This document shows, in pieces, positions 1 through 7,155 of a stretch of DNA of 19,123 nt. The number at the start of each line of letters is the position of its first letter. The stretch's first letter is position 1. The position numbers were made by a program, and so were the translations under genes. The notes below the pieces were generated by a model. The model ran no database searches, had not been told where the DNA came from, and saw nothing but the letters and a program-made list of their open reading frames with translations. This DNA is from an uncultured delta proteobacterium (GTDB lineage Bacteria > Myxococcota_A > Bradymonadia > REDH01), in assembly GCA_903912275.1 (NCBI GenBank), contig CAIWGR010000136.1, positions 1 through 19,123 of the forward strand, in the 5' to 3' direction.

Positions 1-209
1 CCGTACAGGCCGAAGAGGCCCGCCGCGTCGCCGAGCGGTTCGCCCGATTCCGCCGCGGAAAGGAGCAAGACAACGGCGGCGGCTTCGGTCAGAAGGCCGG
101 TACCATCGAGCTCGGTGCCGCCTACGTCTACGGCGAAGAGACCGACCCGGTGAAGGCGCTCTTCGCCCGTATCCCTGACATCCGCCATACGGGACCATCT
201 GTCGACTGA
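1..209 (+). CDS. 3' end of an unrecognised gene (5' end outside window)
   Basis: The frame with codons starting at position 3 is open from the window edge to a TGA at 207-209, giving the last 68 residues of a protein. It starts with a charged, helix-prone stretch rich in Glu, Ala and Arg (AEEARRVAERFARFRRGKEQ), passes through a Gly-rich segment (NGGGFGQKAG) and ends in PDIRHTGPSVD. Codon use has the G/C-rich third positions of the neighbouring genes, which is the main reason to believe the frame is coding. I see no cysteine motif, membrane segment or catalytic signature and do not recognise the family. It lies 102 bases upstream of the oxidoreductase gene on the same strand, so it may or may not share its transcript. 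No start can be assigned. Confidence 0.6.
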   Translation, partial: VQAEEARRVAERFARFRRGKEQDNGGGFGQKAGTIELGAAYVYGEETDPVKALFARIPDIRHTGPSVD

Positions 210-311
210 GGGAATCTTAACCCCTGACAAAAGGTTGCCGCCGCCACGCTGCTATGGCATCGGGCCTCCGCTCGCCTGCAAGGCGGGTTCTCTTCGTCCG
301 GCAGGTGCACC

Positions 312-1598
312 GTGAAGATTGTCATCGTTGGGAACGGCGTCGCCGGTGTGACCTGCGCCATGACCGCCCGGCAGCGTGATCCCCATGCCGAGATCACCAT
401 CGTCGGCGGGGAGACAGACTACTTCTTCTCGCGCACAGCTCTCATGTACTCCTACATGGACCGGATGAGCCGCCGCGACCTCGAGCCCTACGAGCGAAAG
501 GCCTACGCCGAGCAGCGCATCGCGCTTCTCCGCGATTGGGTGATTGATCACCACGCAGAGGCCAAGACGGTCCACCTCTCCTCCGGTGCCACCCTCAGCT
601 ACGACAAGCTCGTCCTCGCGCTCGGTGCCACCCCCAACCGGTTCGGCTGGGATGGCATTAACGATGTCAAAGATGGCCTCGTCCACTTCGTCTCGATGCA
701 GGATCTCGACGCCTGCGAGCGCCTCACCCCCACCACCCGCGAGGCCATCGTCGTGGGCGGCGGACTGATCGGAATCGAGCTTGTCGAGTCGCTCCTCTAC
801 CACGGCGTCAAGGTTACCTTCCTCATCCGCGAGCCCTACTACTGGCCGCTCGCCCTCGGCCGCGAAGAGGGCGACATCGTCACCGAGCAGCTCCGCGCGC
901 ACGGCGTCGACGTCCGCTACATGGAGGAGATGAAGCGGATTGAGGTCGACTCCGTGGGGCGTGTCTCCGGCGTGCTCACCAACAAGGGTGAGACGATCCC
1001 CTGCCAGATGCTCGGCATCTGCGTCGGCGTCCGCCCCTCCATCGACCGGCTCAAGGCCTTTACCGATCCGCCGCAGCTGGGTCGCGGCGTGGTCGTCGAC
1101 GAGACCCTTCAGACCTCGTTCCCCGATGTCTTTGCCTGTGGCGACTGCGCCGAAATCCAGCCCATCGAGGGCCGCAGCTACACGGAGATGATCTGGTACT
1201 CGGCCAAGCGCCAGGGCCGCCACGTTGCAGCGAACCTCTTCGGCGACCAGCTCCGCTACGCGCCCCCCATCTTCTTCAACTCATCGAAGTTCTTCGAGGT
1301 GGAGTACACCACTGTGGGCGAGGTGATGGCGCTGCCCGAGGGCACCCCGACGCTCTTCCGCAAGCACCCGACCAAGCCGCTCTGCCAGCGCATCCTGCAC
1401 AACGGCGACCGCGTTCTCGGCTTCAACATGCTGGGGTCGCGCTGGAACCACGAGATTCTGGAGCGCTGGATCCGCGAGCGACGGTCGCCCGCCTGGGTGG
1501 TTGCCCATCTCGCCGACGCCCAGTTCGATGTCGAGTTCGGCCGCGCCAATCTCGCCGCCTGCATCCAGCGTGAACTGCCGCTCGCCAAGGAGCTCTGA
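312..1598 (+). CDS. FAD/NAD(P)-dependent pyridine nucleotide-disulphide-type oxidoreductase
   Basis: The 428-residue product has the two Rossmann motifs of the pyridine nucleotide-disulphide oxidoreductase superfamily: GNGVAG at residues 7-12 for FAD and VVGGGLIGIE at about 147-156 for NAD(P)H. It also has the second flavin signature, VFACGDCAE, at about 273-281. Known relatives are NADH-rubredoxin/ferredoxin reductases and the large subunit of assimilatory nitrite reductase. No CxxC redox-active disulphide is visible near the N-terminus, so electrons probably leave through a partner protein. The start is GTG at 312, with AGGTG just upstream; no in-frame ATG gives the full Rossmann motif. The C-terminal 100 residues (with WIRERRSPAWVVAHLADAQF) are not typical of rubredoxin reductases. 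The stop is two bases before the ATG of the membrane polyferredoxin gene, so the two are surely cotranscribed and probably form one electron-transfer unit. The substrate is not known. Confidence 0.9.
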   Translation: MKIVIVGNGVAGVTCAMTARQRDPHAEITIVGGETDYFFSRTALMYSYMDRMSRRDLEPYERKAYAEQRIALLRDWVIDHHAEAKTVHLSSGATLSYDKLVLALGATPNRFGWDGINDVKDGLVHFVSMQDLDACERLTPTTREAIVVGGGLIGIELVESLLYHGVKVTFLIREPYYWPLALGREEGDIVTEQLRAHGVDVRYMEEMKRIEVDSVGRVSGVLTNKGETIPCQMLGICVGVRPSIDRLKAFTDPPQLGRGVVVDETLQTSFPDVFACGDCAEIQPIEGRSYTEMIWYSAKRQGRHVAANLFGDQLRYAPPIFFNSSKFFEVEYTTVGEVMALPEGTPTLFRKHPTKPLCQRILHNGDRVLGFNMLGSRWNHEILERWIRERRSPAWVVAHLADAQFDVEFGRANLAACIQRELPLAKEL

Positions 1599-1600
1599 CC

Positions 1601-2929
1601 ATGATCCGCCGCACTGCCGCAGGCCTCTTCCTGCACGACCTCAAGAACCGCGGTCTCTCCGCCTGGACCCTCTCGCTCCTGCTGATCGGCTTCTACGGCA
1701 TCCTCTACTTCGGCCAGTATTACTGGACCCCTGATAGCCCCTGCACCGACAACGCCTCCTGCTACAGCGAGGGCGCGGTCTGCGAGGCGGGCGCCTGCAT
1801 CCGAGAGAGCCGCATCGAGCGCGGCCAGGACTGGCTCTACCGCACCGCGACGGTCCACATCGACGAGCTCGGCTGGAAGATCGGCGCCTCGATGGACGCT
1901 GCCACCCGTCCGGATGGCACCCTTGTCCGGGACGAGAACAAAAACGGTGTCATCGACAACTGGGAGCACTTCGGCAACCGCTGGACCGTCTACGGCATGC
2001 TCTACACGCTCGGTATCCTGCTCGGCGGCGCCTGGGTCTGCTTCAAGTACAGACACAACCGCTACCAGATCGTCCGGACGGGCGTTGTCATGATGGTCCA
2101 GACCTCCTTCGCCTTCTCGCTGCCCATCCTCCTCAAGTTCTTTCACAAGCCCGAGTACTACTTCAGCTACATGTGGCCGCTGAAGATTGACTACCTCGAC
2201 CCCAAGAACTTTGCCTACTACGGCGAAGGTCTGGTCCTCTGGGGCTTCTTCGCCTCGCTCGCTGTCGTGCCGGTGATGACGCTGCTCTACGGCAAGCGCT
2301 GGTACTGCTCCTGGGTCTGCGGCTGCGGAGGGCTGGCCAACACCTTCGGCGAGCCCTGGCGCCACCTCTCGAACAAGTCTTCGAACGCCTGGAGGTTCGA
2401 AAGGGTGGCCATCTACACCGTCATGGGTGTCGCCTTCCTCTCCACCGCGCTCTGGTTTGCCTCTGCGGTTCTGCCGGATAGCTCGAGCCTCCACGCGGCG
2501 GCGGCTGGCACCCGCAAGTGGTACGGCCTGGTGGTGACCGCCTCGCTTTCGGGCGCCGTTGGAACGGGCCTCTACCCGATCGGTGGAACCCGCGTCTGGT
2601 GCCGCAACTTCTGCCCCATGGCCGCCTTTCTTGGCATCATCCAGAAGCTCGGCCGCTTCCGCATCCGCGTAAAGAAGGAGATGTGCATCTCCTGTGGGCT
2701 CTGCTCCAAGTACTGCGAGATGGGCATCGATGTGCGCAGCTACGCGCAGGCCGGACTCAGCTTCACGCGGGCTGCCTGTGTGGGGTGCGGCATGTGCGCA
2801 GAGGTCTGCCCGCGGGGCGTGCTCCGTTTGGAGAACGGCGCCAAGGTGGATCCGCAGGAGCTGTCGCTGGTCTCCTTCCTGGATGAGTCGTGGAAGGGCG
2901 CCTCGTCGTCGGTGGCTGCGAAGATCTAA
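1601..2929 (+). CDS. NapH/CcoG-like membrane polyferredoxin with periplasmic Cys4/EF-hand insert
   Basis: The 442-residue membrane iron-sulphur protein has about six membrane segments (roughly residues 21-40, 130-148, 160-180, 211-230, 268-292, 308-326). The paired cysteine motifs of the NapH/NosR/CcoG family are present: WYCSWVC around 235-240 and WCRNFCPM around 333-340. Two C-terminal 4Fe-4S sites follow, C362-x2-C365-x2-C368-x3-C372 and C393-x2-C396-x2-C399-x3-C403. Positive charges in the N-terminus and in the loop after segment 2 put the clusters in the cytoplasm and the loop at 42-127 in the periplasm. That loop holds four cysteines (48, 54, 61, 66) and an EF-hand-type calcium loop, DENKNGVIDNWE, at 111-122, neither usual for NapH. 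The family passes electrons between quinol, ferredoxin-type and periplasmic partners. Here the upstream flavoprotein, two bases away, is the likely donor or acceptor. It does not look like CcoG, as no cytochrome oxidase genes are adjacent. Confidence 0.88.
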   Translation: MIRRTAAGLFLHDLKNRGLSAWTLSLLLIGFYGILYFGQYYWTPDSPCTDNASCYSEGAVCEAGACIRESRIERGQDWLYRTATVHIDELGWKIGASMDAATRPDGTLVRDENKNGVIDNWEHFGNRWTVYGMLYTLGILLGGAWVCFKYRHNRYQIVRTGVVMMVQTSFAFSLPILLKFFHKPEYYFSYMWPLKIDYLDPKNFAYYGEGLVLWGFFASLAVVPVMTLLYGKRWYCSWVCGCGGLANTFGEPWRHLSNKSSNAWRFERVAIYTVMGVAFLSTALWFASAVLPDSSSLHAAAAGTRKWYGLVVTASLSGAVGTGLYPIGGTRVWCRNFCPMAAFLGIIQKLGRFRIRVKKEMCISCGLCSKYCEMGIDVRSYAQAGLSFTRAACVGCGMCAEVCPRGVLRLENGAKVDPQELSLVSFLDESWKGASSSVAAKI

Positions 2930-3122
2930 GCGTCTCTGACGCATTCTGAGCTGTCGCTGCGTTGCGTCGCGCCCGCGGGGTGCACCGCTGTGCAGTTTCT
3001 GCAACGCGCGCTCCGGTCGGGAGAGAGGGTCGCTGAATCAATGGGTTCGGTGCGCGGTCGTGGCGCCCGAAGGGCCGAACGAATGTTTGGTGCCTGCGCA
3101 CGTTTTCACCGCGCTCTCCACC

Positions 3123-3151
3123 TTGCGCCGTAACCGCGCGAAGGTTATCCT
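3123..3151 (+). promoter_or_regulatory. candidate sigma-70-type promoter for the TSP3-repeat gene
   Basis: TTGCGC at 3123-3128 and TATCCT at 3146-3151 are separated by 17 bases, each matching four of six consensus positions. They lie about 45 bases before the ATG at 3197. A second possible -10, CATAAT at 3156-3161, has no good -35 partner. The rest of the 267-base gap from 2930 shows only a weak GACGCA/TGCGTC inverted repeat (2938-2943 and 2963-2968) without a T-tract. This is a pattern match only. Confidence 0.3.
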
Positions 3152-3186
3152 CCCACATAATCCCCAGAGTTGTGTTGCCTTTCCCC

Positions 3187-3192
3187 AGGAGG
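3187..3192 (+). promoter_or_regulatory. Shine-Dalgarno AGGAGG fixing the start at 3197
   Basis: A perfect AGGAGG lies four bases before the ATG at 3197. It decides between that start and an upstream in-frame TTG at 3170, which would put nine extra residues in front of an otherwise standard signal peptide. Confidence 0.75.
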
Positions 3193-3196
3193 CCAT

Positions 3197-5197
3197 ATGA
3201 ACGCCAGACTCGCCACCCGATTCCAGATGTTCTTGGCAGCCGGCGCGCTGCTGCTAGCGCCCTCGGCCGTGCGTGCGGCCTGCGTGACAGGTACCGACAC
3301 AGACACCGACGGTATCGACAACTGCTCCGACAACTGCGCCTTCAATAGCAACGCCAGCCAGGCCGACGCCGATGGCGATGGTGAGGGCAACGCCTGTGAT
3401 GCCGTCTTCGGCTTCCGCTCGGAGGTTGGCCTCAACATGTATGAGGCTCCCTTCGCCTGGGAGCCCATCACGGGCACGGTAGGCGCTTCGACGGTCACGC
3501 TCGGCGATGACGACATGACCTCGGTGGCCATCGGCTTCACCTTCCGCCGTCTGAACGGTACGTCCACCACGATGGCCGTCGACAGCACCGCCCACACCTC
3601 CCTCTGCCTGAGCTCCAACGGTTGGTATCACCTCGACACCACCTGCTCGGCCTCGGATAGCTCGCCCAACCCGCTCACAGCGCTCGGCAGTGCTGCGATG
3701 GCGACCGGCAGCACCGCCCTCGCCGCCCATGCCGGCCCCTTCCGCCGTTACGCCCCCTTCTGGGCCGACCTCAACCCGGCCGCGGGCGGCACAATTTCCA
3801 CCAAGTTGATCGGGACCGCTCCCAACCGCACCTTCGTGGTCGAGTTCGACCAGGTTCGTTACGCGGACGACGTAGACACCGTCACCTTCCAAATCCGGCT
3901 GAGCGAGTCGGACATCAGCTCCAACCCCGCCTCGATCGGTGCGGGCCGCATGGAGTTCCGCATCAAGGACGGCACCTCTGGCAACGGGAACCTGCGGTGG
4001 CTTGGCGCCGAGAGCTCCACGGGCAAGGCGCTCGGGCTTCGCTCCGGTCGGGTGAACGATTTCTCGGGCCTTCGCTTCGTCGGCCACACCCACCCCGACC
4101 GCCTGCGCGTGGTCGAGTTTGCCGGTGCGCTCAAGCCTGGCGCAAGCTTGGCCAGCAACAGCGGCAACCTGCTCGGCGCGCTGGGCGTAAGCTGTACGAC
4201 GATATCCAGCTGTGTAGCTCTGATTGCGACCAATGAGCTCCGCTCGAGTTCCGTGTTGGTCGTCTCGAGCAACGCCACGACCGTCCTCACCGGACAGGAG
4301 ATCACCGACCTGACCGCCTTCGTGAACGGAAGCGCGACGCTCATTCCCGGCAGGCTTGTCTGGGTGAGTTCGAAGCCGCTGACCGGTATCGACGCTCTTC
4401 TTGGTGTCACCGCAGGCGCAGCCCACACCACGGAGGCGCTCTTCGGTGCTCCCCTCGCGGGACAGTTCCACGCCTTCAAGCCGCTGGGCGCCCTCGCCGG
4501 CGTCGACGCCATCACCGGTACCAACAACACGGCTTCGCGCTCACCGCGGCCGGCAACACCTTCGCCGTGGCGACCGCGCAGCTCTTCCGCGCGAACGGCG
4601 GCCGCACCTATGTCTCGTCGAATGCGTTCGACGATTACGCCACCACCGATGCCAATGCGGATGGCAGAAAGGATGCAGTCGATTGGACCGCCAACATGGT
4701 GCTCGCCTCGCTCTTCTCGGGCGGCACGAGCGACCTCGCATCTGCCAACTTTGCGGCAGACATTGCGAACGATGCCGACAACGATGGCTTCGACGACCGC
4801 GGCTCCGACAACTGCCTTGCGCTCGCTCAAGCCGCTCAGGTGGACACCGACGGAGATGGTCGGGGCGACGCCTGCGATACCTGCCCGAACGATGCGGCGA
4901 ACGATGCCGACAGCGACGGCGTCTGTGGCAATGCGGACAACTGCCCGGTCGCTGCCAATACCAACCAGCTCGACAGCGACGCGGACCTGCTCGGCGATGT
5001 CTGCGACACCTGCCCCCTCGACAATGCGAACGATGTCGACCGCGACACGGTCTGCGGCAATGTCGACAACTGCCCATCCATCGCCAACCTCTCGCAGGCT
5101 GACGCTGATTTGGACGCGATTGGCGATGCCTGCGACACGGGCGATACCGACGGCGACGGAACGGCCGACAACATCGACGGCTGTCCGCTTGATGTAG
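3197..5197 (+). CDS. secreted TSP3-repeat/nidogen-like protein, N-terminal part (frameshifted)
   Basis: This is the first part of a very large secreted protein whose frame breaks near 4528. A signal peptide (MNARLATRFQMFLAAGALLL, cut probably after VRA at residue 27) is followed by a calcium-binding thrombospondin type 3 repeat (TDTDTDGIDNCSDNC, then DADGDGEGNACD). Next comes a beta-rich domain of about 230 residues with CLSSNGW, PFWADLNPAAGGT and FQIRLSESD, resembling a nidogen (NIDO) domain. It is followed by an alpha/beta stretch (LTGQEITDLTAFVNGSATLI), perhaps a class I amidotransferase-like fold. After residue 444 (position 4528) the frame becomes an Arg/Pro/Ser/Thr-rich run typical of out-of-frame reading, up to the TGA at 5195-5197. 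The real continuation is in the frame of the next entry. Such proteins are usually exported or cell-surface; the role is unknown. Confidence 0.8.
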   Translation: MNARLATRFQMFLAAGALLLAPSAVRAACVTGTDTDTDGIDNCSDNCAFNSNASQADADGDGEGNACDAVFGFRSEVGLNMYEAPFAWEPITGTVGASTVTLGDDDMTSVAIGFTFRRLNGTSTTMAVDSTAHTSLCLSSNGWYHLDTTCSASDSSPNPLTALGSAAMATGSTALAAHAGPFRRYAPFWADLNPAAGGTISTKLIGTAPNRTFVVEFDQVRYADDVDTVTFQIRLSESDISSNPASIGAGRMEFRIKDGTSGNGNLRWLGAESSTGKALGLRSGRVNDFSGLRFVGHTHPDRLRVVEFAGALKPGASLASNSGNLLGALGVSCTTISSCVALIATNELRSSSVLVVSSNATTVLTGQEITDLTAFVNGSATLIPGRLVWVSSKPLTGIDALLGVTAGAAHTTEALFGAPLAGQFHAFKPLGALAGVDAITGTNNTASRSPRPATPSPWRPRSSSARTAAAPMSRRMRSTITPPPMPMRMAERMQSIGPPTWCSPRSSRAARATSHLPTLRQTLRTMPTTMASTTAAPTTALRSLKPLRWTPTEMVGATPAIPARTMRRTMPTATASVAMRTTARSLPIPTSSTATRTCSAMSATPAPSTMRTMSTATRSAAMSTTAHPSPTSRRLTLIWTRLAMPATRAIPTATERPTTSTAVRLM

Positions 5198-6696
5198 GCA
5201 AGATCGCGCTTGGCGCCTGCGGATGTGGCACGGCTGACACCGACACCGATGGCGATACGGTCGCGAACTGCATCGACAACTGCCCGCTCGTCTCGAACGC
5301 CTCGCAGGCTGACGTCACGACGGCTGGAGGATTCGGCGATGCCTGTGAGGGCGCGGCCTTCCGCACGGGAACAGCGACCACCTCCTACACCGCCAACCAG
5401 GCCCCCTTCGCCTACGACAGCATCGCGGCGAATCTTTCGTCGACGACCATTTCGCTCGCGAACGACGCCTTCACCACTGCGAGGGCGCTGCCCTTTGCCT
5501 TCTCCTTCTTTGGCGTCGCCAAGACCAGCTTCTTCATCGGGTCGAATGGTCAGATCGCCTTCACCTCGCCAGGTGCGGAGACCGGCGTCTTGACGACCGC
5601 GATCCCCTCGACGGCCAGCCTCGAGGATTTCATTGCTGGCTTCTGGACCGACCTCGATCCGACCGCCGGCGGCACCATCACCACCCTGACGCAGGGTTCG
5701 GCACCAAGCCGCACGCTGACCGTCGAGTGGGCTGCTGTGCCGACCCAGAACGGTGCCGGCACCGCCTCGTTCCAGATCGTACTCTCCGAGACCACGGGTC
5801 GGATCGAGATCCGCGTCCTTCGCGGCCCCGCCTCGCCCAATGCCACCCGCGCTGTGGCCGTCGAAAACGCTGCTGGTACCGTCGGTATCAATCTCCGCTC
5901 TGCCACCAACCAGTCCCTCGACCGGACCCGATTCGTCATCTGGCCCCAGGCGAACAGGCCGAAGATCGCGGTCCGGATTTCGGGCACGGTCGCAGACATG
6001 ATGAGAAAGCATGTGTGCGAGGCCGCTGCGACCTCACGCCCCCGCGAGACCATCTTCCTCTCCTGCACCAACATGGATTTCGACGCATCGACGCTCAACA
6101 CGGGTGGCTTTTCGCTCTTCGGCTTCGAAGGGAACAGTGCCAGCACGTCGAGTGTCCCGGCGACGACGCTTGCCAACACCGAGACCTTCATGGCGGCCGG
6201 TGGCTCGGTCATCTGGTCGTGGAACCGGGGCACCTCCGGTACCGCAACCCAGGCGGTGCTGACAACCACCCTGCGCGACCGGTTCGGAATCGCTGCCTTC
6301 GGAGCCGCGCTCAATTCGCCGCTCACAATGAGCCAGGCCACGACCTTCCATACCTTTGACGGGACGATTCCCTCGCTCGTGCCCTCCGCCGATACCACCA
6401 GCCCGAATGCGACAGACATTTCTTCGCTCGGCACCGGTGTTGCCCTCTTCAGCGGCGGCACGGCGGGCGGCATCATCCGTTCGGTCTCTGGGTCAAGCCC
6501 CTCCTTCTTCATCACCAACATCACAGCCGACTACCGCACCGATGCGAGTTTCTCAGGGACCCGCACCGTGGACAGCGACGGTGACGGCGTGGGCGACCTC
6601 ACGGAGTTCTACCGCGCGGCCACACTGAACGGTCTCTACATGGTCGACACCAACAACAACGGCATCGACGACCGCGACCCCGACTTCGGCCCCTAG
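4528..6696 (+). CDS. secreted TSP3-repeat/nidogen-like protein, C-terminal part (frameshifted)
   Basis: This frame continues the preceding protein. It has no credible start: the first in-frame start-like codon is a GTG at 4567 without a Shine-Dalgarno, and the sense of the protein runs in from before it. It opens with GFALTAAGNTFAVATAQLFR, then about five thrombospondin type 3 calcium-binding repeats at 4756-5350 (for example DNDGFDDRGSDNC, DTDGDGRGDACDTC, DSDGVCGNADNCP). A second NIDO-like domain follows at about 5370-5940 (FFIGSNGQIAF, GFWTDLDPTAGGT, FQIVLSETTGRIEI), clearly duplicated from the one in the first part. A second alpha/beta segment follows (ANTETFMAAGGSVIWSW), and a final calcium-loop stretch (DSDGDGVGDLTEF, DTNNNGIDDRDPDFGP) ends at TAG. 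Restoring one base joins the two parts into 1166 residues. Cell-surface adhesion or matrix is plausible but unproven. Confidence 0.78.
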   Translation, partial: HGFALTAAGNTFAVATAQLFRANGGRTYVSSNAFDDYATTDANADGRKDAVDWTANMVLASLFSGGTSDLASANFAADIANDADNDGFDDRGSDNCLALAQAAQVDTDGDGRGDACDTCPNDAANDADSDGVCGNADNCPVAANTNQLDSDADLLGDVCDTCPLDNANDVDRDTVCGNVDNCPSIANLSQADADLDAIGDACDTGDTDGDGTADNIDGCPLDVGKIALGACGCGTADTDTDGDTVANCIDNCPLVSNASQADVTTAGGFGDACEGAAFRTGTATTSYTANQAPFAYDSIAANLSSTTISLANDAFTTARALPFAFSFFGVAKTSFFIGSNGQIAFTSPGAETGVLTTAIPSTASLEDFIAGFWTDLDPTAGGTITTLTQGSAPSRTLTVEWAAVPTQNGAGTASFQIVLSETTGRIEIRVLRGPASPNATRAVAVENAAGTVGINLRSATNQSLDRTRFVIWPQANRPKIAVRISGTVADMMRKHVCEAAATSRPRETIFLSCTNMDFDASTLNTGGFSLFGFEGNSASTSSVPATTLANTETFMAAGGSVIWSWNRGTSGTATQAVLTTTLRDRFGIAAFGAALNSPLTMSQATTFHTFDGTIPSLVPSADTTSPNATDISSLGTGVALFSGGTAGGIIRSVSGSSPSFFITNITADYRTDASFSGTRTVDSDGDGVGDLTEFYRAATLNGLYMVDTNNNGIDDRDPDFGP

Positions 6697-6713
6697 TCGG
6701 CCCCGCCGCGCTT

Positions 6714-6755
6714 CGAGCCCTGCGCCACTCGCGGTCGCGGGGCTCGCCGCTTTTT
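6714..6755 (+). terminator. rho-independent terminator after the TSP3-repeat gene
   Basis: Arms at 6714-6724 (CGAGCCCTGCG) and 6736-6746 (CGCGGGGCTCG) pair over 11 positions with one T:G wobble around an 11-base loop. CCGC and five T at 6751-6755 follow. The hairpin sits 17 bases after the TAG of the TSP3 gene and inside the 75-base gap between convergent genes. The T-tract is only on the plus strand, so it should mainly stop plus-strand transcription. Confidence 0.7.
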
Positions 6756-6771
6756 GGGTCCAGCGGACCGC

Positions 6772-7155
6772 TCACGCCTGCCAGGCCGCGAGCAACGGCA
6801 GGTCGGCGGGTGCCCAGTCCAGCCTCTCCATCTCGGGGCCGGCAAGCCAGCGCGAAGCATCATGATCGCGAAGCACCGGCTCCCCCGCCACCAGGCTGCA
6901 GCGATAGCCCACCAGCGTGACCGTCCCGTGCGCATAGGCATGGGTCGACTCCGCCACAAAGGCGCCCACCTCCACCTCCACGCCCAGCTCCTCGCGGAGC
7001 TCGCGCGTCAGGGCCGCCTGGTCGCTCTCGCCCGGCTCCACCTTGCCGCCGGGGAGCTCCCAGAGGCCCCCTTCGCGCCGCTCCGGCGACCGGCGTGCAG
7101 CGAAGAGCAGACCGTCCCGCACCATGAGCGCCGCGACAACGCGCACCGTCTTCAC
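6772..7155 (-). CDS. MutT/Nudix hydrolase (8-oxo-dGTP diphosphatase-like)
   Basis: The 127-residue product is the length of MutT and carries a complete Nudix box, G-x5-E-x7-REL-x-EE-L-G-V, at residues 37-59, with GLWELPGGKVEPGES around it. Family members cleave nucleoside diphosphates linked to another moiety. MutT-type enzymes remove 8-oxo-dGTP from the nucleotide pool and so prevent A:T to C:G transversions. RRSPERREGGLWELPGGKVE and the final DWAPADLPLL are close to the MutT/NudG pattern. The start is the GTG at 7155-7153, overlapping the TGA of the upstream DUF2179 gene by four bases (GTGA). This agrees with the first beta-strand, KTVRVVAALMV, beginning right there. The same frame stays open upstream to 7575, but that part is out-of-frame sequence of the neighbouring gene. 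It is the last gene of the purF operon. Other Nudix substrates cannot be excluded. Confidence 0.88.
   Translation of the reverse strand: MKTVRVVAALMVRDGLLFAARRSPERREGGLWELPGGKVEPGESDQAALTRELREELGVEVEVGAFVAESTHAYAHGTVTLVGYRCSLVAGEPVLRDHDASRWLAGPEMERLDWAPADLPLLAAWQA

Noticed and set aside
224..256. Promoter before the oxidoreductase gene (CTGACA at 224, GCTATG at 251)
   Set aside because: Spacing is about 21 bases and the -10 is poor, so I do not call it.
1256..3004. 582-codon antisense open frame over the polyferredoxin gene
   Set aside because: Arg/Glu/Ala-rich shadow with no motif; the sense strand carries complete 4Fe-4S signatures.
4529..4535. Programmed -1 ribosomal frameshift in the TSP3 gene
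   Set aside because: The bases around the break (ACC AAC AAC ACG) do not form an X XXY YYZ slippery site and no strong downstream hairpin is evident. A missing base explains it better.
4756..5350. Repeats at 4756-5350 as a CRISPR or satellite array
   Set aside because: The periodicity is of protein TSP3 calcium loops (GAC/GAT-rich codons) with variable spacing and no identical DNA repeats.
3859..6012. 717-codon antisense open frame across the TSP3 gene
   Set aside because: Low-complexity GVGVV and AVVGI runs mirror the Asp/Asn/Ala repeats of the sense strand. No start site or known domain.
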